Source of the DNA: an uncultured Erysipelotrichaceae bacterium
Lineage (GTDB): Bacteria; Bacillota_I; Bacilli_A; Erysipelotrichales; Coprobacillaceae
Direction of reading: 5' to 3'
NCBI GenBank assembly: GCA_910588075.1
Contig: CAJUOS010000011.1
Span: 1 to 48,572, forward strand
DNA length: 48,572 bases
The notes under the pieces: model-generated
Told to the model about the DNA's origin: nothing
Seen by the model: only the letters and a program-made list of their open reading frames with translations
Databases searched by the model: none
Shown here: piece after piece, positions 16,507 to 24,578 of the stretch
Position numbering within the stretch: the first letter of the stretch is position 1
Layout of the letters: each line of letters begins with the position of its first letter
Translations under genes and position numbers: made by a program

Positions 16507-17157
16507 ATGAGAGAAACTATGAAATATGATACAAATCGTTATCAATTAAGAGAATATGTATTAGAAAGAATGTTAGAAATTATTCAACAACAAAAATATA
16601 GTGTTAAAGGTGGAACAGTTTTTTATGGAGATTCTTTAACTCAATATTTTGATTTAGAAAAATATATGGATTGTATTCCACTTAAATATAACTGTGGAAT
16701 TGCAGGAATAACATCGGATATTTTATTACATTTTATAGATGAAGGGGTATTAAAATATGAGCCAAAGCAAGTTTTTTTAATGATTGGAACGAATGATTTA
16801 GGAGATACTATTATGGCAAGTCCAAGAGATATTGCATTAAATGTGAAAGAAATGATTGAGATTATTCATTATAATTTACCAGAATGTAAAATTTATTTAG
16901 TGAGTTGTATTCCTTGTTTAGAAAAAATTCATGGTTATAAAGCCATGAAAAAAGGGATAAGAAGTAATGATATATTAAAAATGATCTTTAAAGAATATAA
17001 ACATATTATTCCTTATAAATATGTATCTTTCATTAATGTTTATCCAGCATTGTGTAATAAAAAAGGAGAACCTATAGAAAGTTATTATCAAGATGGTTTA
17101 CATATTAATGATGAAGGATATCTTCATTATTCACAAGCAATAAAGAAATATCTTTAG
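16507..17157 (+). CDS. SGNH/GDSL-family hydrolase
   Basis: This 216-residue hydrolase carries the SGNH blocks: G41-D-S43-L (block I, Ser43 nucleophile), G67-I-T in block II, G94-T-N96-D (block III), and D196-G-L-H199 (block V, catalytic Asp and His). No signal peptide is evident, so it is probably cytoplasmic. Relatives are esterases, lipases or acetyl-hydrolases. I start at the ATG at 16507 with AAAGGAGG before it; a longer frame begins inside azlD. It lies 13 bases after azlD and 10 before the alpha/beta hydrolase, so all four genes may share one transcript. Substrate unknown. Confidence 0.88.
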   Translation: MRETMKYDTNRYQLREYVLERMLEIIQQQKYSVKGGTVFYGDSLTQYFDLEKYMDCIPLKYNCGIAGITSDILLHFIDEGVLKYEPKQVFLMIGTNDLGDTIMASPRDIALNVKEMIEIIHYNLPECKIYLVSCIPCLEKIHGYKAMKKGIRSNDILKMIFKEYKHIIPYKYVSFINVYPALCNKKGEPIESYYQDGLHINDEGYLHYSQAIKKYL

Positions 17158-17167
17158 GAGGAAAATT

Positions 17168-17899
17168 ATGCAACAATATTATGAGATACCAACATCAAAA
17201 GGCATAATGAGAGGCTTTTTCCATAAACCTTGTTTAGAAAGTTTTCCTGTATGTATTATCTTTCATGGTTTTACAGGGTGTAATACAGGTACAAAGTTTT
17301 CGTACACACAAATATCTCGATTATTAGAAAAAAGTGGAATAGGAACAATTCGTATGGATTTTCTAGGGAGTGGAGAATCAGATCTCAATTTTAAAGATAT
17401 GACTTTTGATGATGAACTTTTATCTGCAATCATTATTCTAAAAGAGGTACTGAGTTTAACTTCAACAAAAGAAGTTTATTTACTTGGACATTCAATGGGA
17501 GGAGTCATAGCAAGTGAATTGGCTAAGATATATCCTCATCAAATAAAAAAAATGTGTTTATGGGCACCTGCATTTAATCTTCCTAATGCTATTGAATATT
17601 TAAAAGGAAATGTTAAGGAAGCTCAAACATATGATCATAGTGGATTTGAAATATCACATCAATTTGTGGAAGAAATAATAACAAAAGATTTTTATAAAGA
17701 TTTGAATATATATCAAAATAAATTAATGATTATACATGGAACAAATGATCAAACAGTTCCTTTTGAAATATCTCAAAAATATTTAAAAGAATTTTATAAT
17801 CCTATTTTTAATCCTATAAAAGATGCGACACATAATTATGATACTTTGTTGCATATTCAAGAAGTTATTCAATTAACATATGATTTTTTTGTCAAATAA
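17168..17899 (+). CDS. Alpha/beta hydrolase (serine esterase type)
   Basis: This 243-residue protein has the alpha/beta-hydrolase fold signals. The oxyanion loop is HGFTG (33-37), the nucleophile elbow G107-H-S109-M-G-G, the acid D194 in HGTNDQTVP, and the histidine H222 in DATHNY. It has no signal peptide. The layout resembles small intracellular acyl or cinnamoyl esterases of gut bacteria, but this is a loose comparison. It follows the SGNH hydrolase closely with an AGGAGGA site, and the two may act on related esters. Confidence 0.87.
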   Translation: MQQYYEIPTSKGIMRGFFHKPCLESFPVCIIFHGFTGCNTGTKFSYTQISRLLEKSGIGTIRMDFLGSGESDLNFKDMTFDDELLSAIIILKEVLSLTSTKEVYLLGHSMGGVIASELAKIYPHQIKKMCLWAPAFNLPNAIEYLKGNVKEAQTYDHSGFEISHQFVEEIITKDFYKDLNIYQNKLMIIHGTNDQTVPFEISQKYLKEFYNPIFNPIKDATHNYDTLLHIQEVIQLTYDFFVK

Positions 17900-17999
17900 A
17901 ATAATCTTAAAAGATATAAATTTGTATACTTTATTATAATCTTAACTTTCTTCTAGATTTTGTTATATAAGTTAAAAGATAAAATTCCTTTGATTATAT

Positions 18000-18043
18000 C
18001 AATAATAATTTATTATTGTGTTTTGACATAATTGTGATATAAT
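18000..18043 (+). promoter_or_regulatory. typA promoter region with a 19-bp palindrome
   Basis: CAATAATAA and TTATTATTG form perfect arms around one T at 18000-18018. They are followed by an extended -10, TGATATAAT, ending at 18043. The TTGACA at 18023-18028 is only nine bases from the -10 and probably is not its -35. The palindrome sits where the -35 would be, so it may be an operator. Confidence 0.5.
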
Positions 18044-18069
18044 CTAAAAGTTGAAAAGGAGTGCGAAGT

Positions 18070-19881
18070 ATGAATATTAGAAATATTGCAATTATTGCAC
18101 ATGTTGATCATGGAAAAACAACTTTAGTTGATCAATTATTAAAATTATCTGGTACATTAAAGGATAATGAGCAAATTGCTGAAAGAGCAATGGATTCTAA
18201 TGCCTTAGAAAGAGAAAGAGGTATTACAATCTTAGCCAAAAATACAGCTATTAATTATAAAGATTATAGAATTAATATTATGGATACACCAGGTCATGCT
18301 GATTTTGGTGGAGAAGTAGAACGTATCATGAATATGGTTGATGGGGTTTTGCTTGTTGTTGATGCTTATGAAGGAACAATGCCACAAACACGTTTTGTTT
18401 TAAAGAAAGCTTTAGAAGCAAAAGTAAAACCAATTGTTGTTATTAATAAAGTTGATAGACCTGTCGTAAGAATTGATGAGGTTATGGATGAAGTTCTTGA
18501 GTTATTTATGGAATTAGGAGCAGATGATAATCAATTAGATTTTCCAACTGTTTTTGTTTCAGCATTACAAGGAACATCTAGTTTAGACTCTGATATAGCA
18601 ACTCAAGTTCCAAATATGGATTGTTTGTTTGATATGATTATTAAGGAAATACCTGAACCATTAGTTGATGAAGAAGGTGGATTGCAATTCCAACCTGCTT
18701 TATTAGATTATAATGATTATGTTGGACGTATTGGAATTGGACGTATTCAAAGAGGAAAGGTTCGTGTAAATGAATCAGTTGTTTGTTTACGTGCTGATGG
18801 AACAAAAACACAATTCAGAATTCAAAAGTTATTTGGTTTTATAGGATTACATAGAGTAGAAGTTGAAGAAGCGGGAGCAGGAGATATTGTTGCGATTGCA
18901 GGACTTGCAGATATTGGTGTTGGAGAAACTGTTTGTGCATTAGGAAATGAAGAACCACTACCATTGTTACATGTTGATGAACCAACAATTCAAATGGTTT
19001 TTGGAACAAATACTTCACCATTTGCAGGAAAAGAAGGTAAATTTGTAACTGCTAGTAAGGTTGAGGAAAGATTATTTAGAGAAACAAATAGGGATGTTTC
19101 TTTAAAGATTGAAAGAATTCCTAATAGTGAGGAATGGATTGTTTCTGGACGTGGAGAATTACATTTATCTATATTAATTGAAAATATGCGAAGAGAAGGA
19201 TTTGAACTTCAAGTTTCAAAACCAAAAGTTATTGTTAAAGAAATGAATGATATTAAATGTGAACCTTATGAAGAAGTCTTTATTGAAGCACCTGATGAAT
19301 GTATAGGAAGTGTTATTGAATCATTAGGATTTAGACATGGAACATTAGAAAATATGGATTCAAATGATGGTATGACAAAAGTACATTATACAATTCCATC
19401 ACGTGGTTTGATAGGATTTATGACAAACTTTTTGACAATGACAAAGGGATATGGAATTATTAATCATTCATTTTTAGAATATCGCCCAATGGAGGGAGAT
19501 ACTGTTGGTGAAAGACAATTAGGTGTTTTAATATCTATTGATAATGGACAAACCACAGCATATGCCTTAGGTGGTGTAGAAGATCGTGGTGTTATGTTTG
19601 TTGGACCAGGAGTAGAGGTTTATGAAGGAATGATAGTAGGAGAACATAGCCGAGATAATGATTTGGTAGTTAATGTTACAAAAGGAAAACAATTAACAAA
19701 TACACGTTCTTCTACAAAGGATTCAACAGTTGTTTTGAAAAAACCAAGAGTTTTTAATTTGGAAGCATGTCTTGATTATATTAATGATGATGAATTGGTA
19801 GAAGTTACACCTCAATCTATTCGATTAAGAAAACGTCTATTAACTGAAATGGAAAGAAGAAAAGCATTTACAAAGAAATAA
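18070..19881 (+). CDS. typA: Ribosome-associated GTPase TypA/BipA
   Basis: This 603-residue translational GTPase binds ribosomes and helps 50S assembly and stress adaptation. G1 is A10-H-V-D-H-G-K-T-T18, G3 is DTPGHADF and G4 is NKVD. After the G domain come an EF-Tu-like barrel, two EF-G-like domains (VSGRGELHLSILIENMRREGFEL) and the BipA C-terminal domain with RGLIGFMTNFLTMTKG. Length is normal. I start at the ATG at 18070, nine bases or so after AAAGGAG; the GTG at 18061 would be too close. It leads into an uncharacterised membrane protein 13 bases downstream. Confidence 0.96.
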   Translation: MNIRNIAIIAHVDHGKTTLVDQLLKLSGTLKDNEQIAERAMDSNALERERGITILAKNTAINYKDYRINIMDTPGHADFGGEVERIMNMVDGVLLVVDAYEGTMPQTRFVLKKALEAKVKPIVVINKVDRPVVRIDEVMDEVLELFMELGADDNQLDFPTVFVSALQGTSSLDSDIATQVPNMDCLFDMIIKEIPEPLVDEEGGLQFQPALLDYNDYVGRIGIGRIQRGKVRVNESVVCLRADGTKTQFRIQKLFGFIGLHRVEVEEAGAGDIVAIAGLADIGVGETVCALGNEEPLPLLHVDEPTIQMVFGTNTSPFAGKEGKFVTASKVEERLFRETNRDVSLKIERIPNSEEWIVSGRGELHLSILIENMRREGFELQVSKPKVIVKEMNDIKCEPYEEVFIEAPDECIGSVIESLGFRHGTLENMDSNDGMTKVHYTIPSRGLIGFMTNFLTMTKGYGIINHSFLEYRPMEGDTVGERQLGVLISIDNGQTTAYALGGVEDRGVMFVGPGVEVYEGMIVGEHSRDNDLVVNVTKGKQLTNTRSSTKDSTVVLKKPRVFNLEACLDYINDDELVEVTPQSIRLRKRLLTEMERRKAFTKK

Positions 19882-19894
19882 GGAGAGGGAAATT

Positions 19895-20797
19895 ATGAAA
19901 AAATTAGAAGGATTTGAACAAATAGGATTTGTAGTTAATAAAGAGCATCATGTTGCATATGGAATGATTGATGGATATAAATATTTAGTTAATTTCTTAT
20001 CTAGTCAAAAACAATATTCTATTATGTTGACTGTTCATGGGGATAATGAAGATATATTAACAACATATTTAACTTCATTAGAACAAAATCCAATAATTAA
20101 TTGGTCATTTTATCGTAATCAATCAATGGTTATTAATGTTAAAAATACAAATGAATTAACAGTTACAGATTTAGAATCATTAATGAAAGATATATCAGCA
20201 TTCTGTCATACAAATAGATATGTTCAAAGTTGTCCACAATGTCAAGAAGAAAAGTCTGTTGATGTATGTAGTGTGAATGGAGAAAATATTTTAATCTGTC
20301 CAGAATGCTTTGAAAAAATAACAGTGAATCAACCAGTAGAGAAATCAGTTAATCTACCAATGGGAATATTAGGAGCATTTGTTGGTTCTCTTATAGGTGT
20401 AGCTGTTTGGGTTATTATTTATAAATTAGGTTATGTAGCAGGAATTACTGGTTTTGTTATGTCTGTATGTTGTTTTAAAGGATATGAGTTATTAGGAGGA
20501 CGTATAGATAAAAAAGGTGTTTATATTGCTCTTGCTATTGCCATAGTTATGTTAGCTTTTGCTGAAATGATTGCTATTGGATTAGAAATCCATTCAGTAA
20601 TGAATGAATATTATTCTTTGAGTATGATGGAATCATTCTCTCTTATACCAACATTTTTAAAAGATGGAGAAGTTGTTTTTGGAGTAGTAAAAGATTTATT
20701 ATCAGGATATGTATTAATGGGTGTTGCTAGTTTTTCTTATATTAGAAATATTCATCATATGACAAATACAAGTGGAGTAAATCAAAGAATTGGGTAA
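19895..20797 (+). CDS. Uncharacterised membrane protein with a zinc-ribbon-like segment
   Basis: I do not recognise this 300-residue protein. Residues 1-105 form a soluble region with alternating strands and helices. C113-x2-C116, C125 and C135-x2-C138 look like a small zinc ribbon. After it, residues about 155-178, 180-197, 208-230 and 262-283 are hydrophobic, giving around four membrane helices. The gene lies 13 bases after typA with an AGGAGAGGG site, so it is probably co-transcribed with it. No terminator is obvious after it. The role may be in membrane stress or adaptation, but that rests on context alone. Confidence 0.75.
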   Translation: MKKLEGFEQIGFVVNKEHHVAYGMIDGYKYLVNFLSSQKQYSIMLTVHGDNEDILTTYLTSLEQNPIINWSFYRNQSMVINVKNTNELTVTDLESLMKDISAFCHTNRYVQSCPQCQEEKSVDVCSVNGENILICPECFEKITVNQPVEKSVNLPMGILGAFVGSLIGVAVWVIIYKLGYVAGITGFVMSVCCFKGYELLGGRIDKKGVYIALAIAIVMLAFAEMIAIGLEIHSVMNEYYSLSMMESFSLIPTFLKDGEVVFGVVKDLLSGYVLMGVASFSYIRNIHHMTNTSGVNQRIG

Positions 20798-20954
20798 TGA
20801 CATTTATTGATAAAAAAAGTGGTTAATATAAAAATATTAACAACAAATACAAATAAAAAAAGAAAAAATTATAGTTATTTTCTAAAAAATGGAAAAAAAT
20901 TTGAGTTTATGATAAAAAAATGCTATATTATTTGACATAAATGCAAGAGATATC

Positions 20955-20983
20955 TTGATTAAGATAGCGCTTTCATTTATAAT
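20955..20983 (+). promoter_or_regulatory. Promoter of the DUF6465 gene
   Basis: TTGATT (20955-20960) and TATAAT (20978-20983) are exactly 17 bp apart. TATCTT-GATT-AAGATA, an inverted repeat at 20951-20966, covers the -35. The stretch 20798-20950 upstream shows nothing I can name. Confidence 0.75.
20962..20975 (+). promoter_or_regulatory. cre-like operator inside the DUF6465 promoter
   Basis: AGATAGCGCTTTCA matches the ideal cre TGAAAGCGCTTTCA at 12 of 14 positions, including the central CG. It lies between the -35 and -10, where a bound CcpA-type repressor would exclude RNA polymerase. Confidence 0.55.
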
Positions 20984-21003
20984 GTAATTAAGGAGGACAT
21001 ATA

Positions 21004-21222
21004 GTGAAATTAAAATTACAAGTACAATTTAATAATAAAAACGTTGAAGCAACAGAAATTGAAAAATTCGTTAAAGAGGATGTGAAATCAAAAGGTGTTA
21101 AAATTAACACTATTGATACATTAGAGGTTTACTATAAACCAGAAGATTCTTCAGTATATTATGTCGCTACAACAAAAACAGGCGAAGTTGTAGGTAATAA
21201 AGAACCTTTATTTATCGCTTAA
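21004..21222 (+). CDS. DUF6465 family small protein
   Basis: This 72-residue protein begins with a GTG seven bases after AGGAGGA. Its sequence (LQVQFNNKNVEATEIEKFV, then LEVYYKPEDSSVYYVATT) fits the DUF6465 family of short Bacillota proteins, in which the DVYYKPEDxxVYYV stretch is the most constant part. Predicted structure is a mixed alpha/beta fold with no membrane segment. Function is unknown. It has a private promoter with a cre-like site, and a terminator, so it is expressed alone and perhaps under carbon control. Confidence 0.82.
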   Translation: MKLKLQVQFNNKNVEATEIEKFVKEDVKSKGVKINTIDTLEVYYKPEDSSVYYVATTKTGEVVGNKEPLFIA

Positions 21223-21261
21223 TCTTTAGTATTACTATAAAAATATACCCAAAAATGAAAC

Positions 21262-21293
21262 TGGACACTTTTTATAAAGTGTCCATGTTTTTA
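21262..21293 (+). terminator. Terminator of the DUF6465 gene
   Basis: TGGACACTTT and AAAGTGTCCA form a 10-bp perfect stem with a TTAT loop, followed by TGTTTTTAT. Confidence 0.9.
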
Positions 21294-21384
21294 TATACTT
21301 AAAATTATATAAATGCTTTCTAGAAAAACAATGAATATCAATAAATTTTATGATATACTAAAATCAATCAGTAGGAGGTTTTTT

Positions 21385-22959
21385 ATGAAGAAATTAAGCA
21401 TTTTCATTTTTATGATTTTATTATTGGTAGGTTGTTCTTCAAATCGACAAGAAGAAACTATAATGGTAACACGTGATAATATATTATATGCCTTATATAA
21501 TCAAAGTGGGAAAAAACTCACAACATATCAATATAAAACATTTGAAGAAGTTGAAGAAACAGGATATATTGTTACAAATAAAGATGATCAAAAAGGATTT
21601 ATTTCTTTAAATGGAAAAGAAATTATTCCTTTTGGAGAGTATGAAACTTTAGAAGCGACAGATCATATGTTATATGCTACTAAGAAAGTAGATAAGCCTA
21701 AAGAAGAGAAAGAAACTAAAAAAGAAGACAAAAAAAAGAAAGAAGATAAAAAGAAGAAAGACAAAAAGAAAGATAAGAAAAAGGATGATAAAAAAGAGAA
21801 AAAGGAAACATTTGTTCATGAAAATTTATATGTTTTAAATAAAGATGGAGAAGTCTTATATTCAGCAAGTCAAGATGTTGGTATTTGTAAAAGTGAATTG
21901 CCAATTATTCAAACAAAAGATGAATATATGGTTTTATATAAAGATGGAGAAGTTTTAGAAAAAACAAAGGATGAAATGACATTTGCACAACGTTATCATC
22001 AATCTCCATGTATCATAATTGGATATAAAGATTACTCAGTTTTATATGATTTTATTAAAAATGAAGAAGAAGCAAAAACAACAAAGATTGAAAAAAGTGG
22101 TCAATTTCACATAGCTGCTTTAGAAGAAAGTTTAAATAAAGGTATTGTTCTTTATGATGATGATGAAAATTGTATGATTTATGTGGATAGAGAAAATCAA
22201 TCTATGGATGAACATATTGTTGATATAGAAAAGATTTATTATGATGAAAAGAATAATATTGTTATAGAACAAGGGCAAACTATATATGTATATATGCCAG
22301 GTAAAAAATTGAAAGAAATGAATTCTTATTATTTATCAGGAAGTTATTATTTGGATCGTTCATATGTTATTTATGGACCTCATGGTGTATATAAAGATGA
22401 AAAGCTAAAAGGAGAATTAAAAAATTGCCAACTTTACCCATCACCTTGTCTTATTCAATCTGAGATATTCCCTGTATATGTTAAAAATAAGGGATTTCAA
22501 TATTACAATTTTGACAATAAAAAAGTTTTAGAACCAGTTTATTTAGATGCTGAACCTTTTGATGTCAATGCACGTGCGATTGTTAAAGAGAAAGAAAATG
22601 GTTATTCATTAATTAGTGATAATGGAAATACTATTACAAAAGAATATTATGAAAATATAAAGTACATTGGTAGTTCATATTATGCTGTTTATAATAAGGA
22701 AGGTAGATTTGGGATTATAGATACAGAGGGTCAAATGATTTTTCCAATAGAGTATACATCAATGTCAGAGAATCCAATTGTTACATTCGAAGAAAGAGAG
22801 TATTTGATATTAGATAAAAATGGTAGAGGACATGTATATGATATACAAGATGATATGGAAGAAATTTTCTCGACTGAAGGAAAAATTGATTTTGATGAGA
22901 AGGGATTCTTTATTGTTGGAAATGAATATTTCACATTTGATGGAGAAAGATTGGAGTAA
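21385..22959 (+). CDS. WG-repeat-type lipoprotein with Lys-rich linker
   Basis: This 524-residue protein has a lipoprotein signal with lipobox L14-V-G-C17, so it should be lipid-anchored on the outer face of the membrane. The rest is built of short beta repeats of the WG/KWG type, such as GYIVTNKDDQKGFISLNGK, RFGIIDTEGQMIFPIEYTSM and GYSLISDNGNTI. Residues about 101-141 are a highly charged Lys/Glu/Asp tract, encoded by an almost pure purine stretch. I start at the ATG at 21385 behind AGGAGGTT; the frame extends upstream without a signal. The next gene starts nine bases after its stop. The role of such proteins is not known. Confidence 0.82.
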   Translation: MKKLSIFIFMILLLVGCSSNRQEETIMVTRDNILYALYNQSGKKLTTYQYKTFEEVEETGYIVTNKDDQKGFISLNGKEIIPFGEYETLEATDHMLYATKKVDKPKEEKETKKEDKKKKEDKKKKDKKKDKKKDDKKEKKETFVHENLYVLNKDGEVLYSASQDVGICKSELPIIQTKDEYMVLYKDGEVLEKTKDEMTFAQRYHQSPCIIIGYKDYSVLYDFIKNEEEAKTTKIEKSGQFHIAALEESLNKGIVLYDDDENCMIYVDRENQSMDEHIVDIEKIYYDEKNNIVIEQGQTIYVYMPGKKLKEMNSYYLSGSYYLDRSYVIYGPHGVYKDEKLKGELKNCQLYPSPCLIQSEIFPVYVKNKGFQYYNFDNKKVLEPVYLDAEPFDVNARAIVKEKENGYSLISDNGNTITKEYYENIKYIGSSYYAVYNKEGRFGIIDTEGQMIFPIEYTSMSENPIVTFEEREYLILDKNGRGHVYDIQDDMEEIFSTEGKIDFDEKGFFIVGNEYFTFDGERLE

Positions 22960-22968
22960 AGGAAATAT

Positions 22969-24018
22969 ATGATTGAATATATTATTATTTTATTTGTAAG
23001 TTTTATTACAATTATGTTTTTAACACAAGTTTTATTTTTTGAAATTTCAAGAAAGAAAATGATAGAAGCTCATAATTTGAATTGGTTTTTATCATTAGAT
23101 AGACAATTTCATTATAATAGGACTGGATATATGGTTTTTGTATGTTTAGTTTGTTATTTTATATCTAGTCCAGAAAAATTATTTACAGTTAGATGGCTAA
23201 TTTATTTTATTGTTTTTTTAGCATTAGGAATTATTGCAGATGTTATTGTTCAATATTTAACATTATTGTATGGCAAAAAAAGATGTCATAAACAGATTAC
23301 AGATTCTCGTTTATTGAAGAATGAATTGGTTGAAATATCACAAACTATGAGTGAGGATATACCATATCAAGAAAGTGTTTCACAATATGATGATAAGGAT
23401 ATTCTCAATAAATATGTTGATTCAAGTTCACATTTAGCCTTTTTAACAGTTGATGGTGGAAATTATGTAAGAGATTATAATCACTTTACAGAAGCAACGT
23501 TTGTAGTTGAGCCTTATGGAGATATAGAGAAAACAAAAATGAAGCTTAGTGATTTACCAGTCAAAGTTACTAAATTAACACCAGTAGGTCAAATGCCATT
23601 TAAAGATCAAAAAATAGATGTTGTTATGTGTATGAATTCAAATTATGATAAATATGAAATTAGTCGTATATTAAAACAAGGTGGATATTTTTTAGTTCAT
23701 CAAAATGGAACAGCTAACTATAAAGAGTTTTTGCAAATGTATATGCCTTTTGGAATGAAAGGTTCATGGGATGCTTATTCATGTGCGCAAACACTGGAAG
23801 AAATAGGAATGAGAATTATTGAAAAGTTTGAAGATTATGGAACAATTCGTTTTACAAGTGTTCAAGCAATACATAGTTATTTTAAAAAGGTTTCACCAGA
23901 TTTAGCTGATATGAATAAATATCAAGCATTTTATTTAAATGCTTTAAAAACTATTAAGGAAAATCATTTTTATGAAATGACAACTCATAAGTTTCTTGTT
24001 GTTGCACAAAAGGGATAA
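22969..24018 (+). CDS. Membrane-anchored methyltransferase-like protein
   Basis: This 349-residue protein has hydrophobic segments at about 2-25, 53-70 and 73-98, then a soluble domain. The segment MPFKDQKIDVVMCMNSNYDK, followed by EISRILKQGGYFLVHQN, strongly recalls motifs IV and post-IV of class I SAM methyltransferases (PFxDxxFDVV ... RVLKPGG). The glycine-rich SAM loop (motif I) is not clear: FLTVDGGNYVRDYN occupies its place. The C-terminus (MTTHKFLVVAQKG) is also methyltransferase-like. So it is either a divergent enzyme or an inactive relative. It is tightly coupled to the WG-repeat lipoprotein gene upstream. Confidence 0.62.
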   Translation: MIEYIIILFVSFITIMFLTQVLFFEISRKKMIEAHNLNWFLSLDRQFHYNRTGYMVFVCLVCYFISSPEKLFTVRWLIYFIVFLALGIIADVIVQYLTLLYGKKRCHKQITDSRLLKNELVEISQTMSEDIPYQESVSQYDDKDILNKYVDSSSHLAFLTVDGGNYVRDYNHFTEATFVVEPYGDIEKTKMKLSDLPVKVTKLTPVGQMPFKDQKIDVVMCMNSNYDKYEISRILKQGGYFLVHQNGTANYKEFLQMYMPFGMKGSWDAYSCAQTLEEIGMRIIEKFEDYGTIRFTSVQAIHSYFKKVSPDLADMNKYQAFYLNALKTIKENHFYEMTTHKFLVVAQKG

Positions 24019-24101
24019 AATATGTTTTTTTCTATTTATATTTGACATTATTGTAGGAATAAAACCATGATAAAAATAGCTTGAAATCAATAAATTTATA
24101 A

Positions 24102-24118
24102 GCAATAAAATTTATTGC
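24102..24118 (+). promoter_or_regulatory. 17-bp palindrome upstream of ptsH
   Basis: GCAATAAA and TTTATTGC are perfect arms around a single A. They lie about 30 bp upstream of the ptsH -10, so this could be an operator. It has no T tail and is not a convincing terminator. Confidence 0.4.
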
Positions 24119-24145
24119 AAAAAATATGGAAATGTATTTTTTATG

Positions 24146-24154
24146 TGGTATAAT
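24146..24154 (+). promoter_or_regulatory. Extended -10 promoter of ptsH
   Basis: TGGTATAAT is an extended -10 element. I see no clear -35. AAGGAGGAG stands ahead of the ATG at 24187. Confidence 0.55.
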
Positions 24155-24186
24155 ATTTATATAAATAATTTAAGGAGGAGTCTATA

Positions 24187-24456
24187 ATGGCAGAAAAATT
24201 ATCTTTTGTAGTTTCAGATCCAGTTGGATTACATGCTAGACCTGCAACTATCTTAGTAAACCAAGCTAGTAAGTTTACTAGTAATATTAAATTAATTTAC
24301 AATGGTAAAGAAGTAAATCTTAAATCAATTATGGGTGTTATGTCTTTAGGTGTTCCTACTAAAGCAACAGTAGAAATCGTTGCTGAAGGTGAAGATGAAA
24401 AAGATGTAATCGCTTCAATTGCTAAAGTCATCAAAGAACAAAAAGTTGCTGAATAA
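24187..24456 (+). CDS. ptsH: HPr, phosphocarrier protein of the PTS
   Basis: This 89-residue protein carries phosphate from enzyme I to the sugar-specific PTS enzymes. The active histidine is H16 in GLHARPA (canonical His15). The regulatory serine is S47 in LKSIMGVMSLG (canonical Ser46), the site of HPr kinase, so the protein can also act as the CcpA co-effector. It is followed directly by a terminator, so ptsI is not in the same operon. This differs from the ptsHI arrangement of Bacillus. Confidence 0.96.
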   Translation: MAEKLSFVVSDPVGLHARPATILVNQASKFTSNIKLIYNGKEVNLKSIMGVMSLGVPTKATVEIVAEGEDEKDVIASIAKVIKEQKVAE

Positions 24457-24471
24457 TAATGATAGCAAATG

Positions 24472-24498
24472 AAAAGAGACAATTTTGTCTCTTTTTTC
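24472..24498 (+). terminator. Terminator of ptsH
   Basis: AAAAGAGACA and TGTCTCTTTT form a 10-bp perfect stem with an ATTT loop, and the T run continues to 24497. Confidence 0.92.
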
Positions 24499-24525
24499 TT
24501 TGTTTTATAAAAAGAATGTGTTATC

Positions 24526-24553
24526 AGATATTTAGATATTTATCTAAATATCT
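24526..24553 (+). promoter_or_regulatory. 28-bp perfect palindromic operator of sdpR
   Basis: Two 13-bp arms, AGATATTTAGATA and TATCTAAATATCT, surround TT. Each arm itself contains AGATA twice, eight bases apart. TATACT at 24559-24564 follows as a possible -10. The position directly before sdpR suggests autoregulation by SdpR. Confidence 0.65.
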
Positions 24554-24578
24554 AAATATATACTTATGGGAGGATATA

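Noticed and set aside
24043..24070. TTGACA at 24042 as ptsH -35
   Set aside because: It is more than 100 bases from the ptsH -10 and has no -10 of its own at the proper distance.
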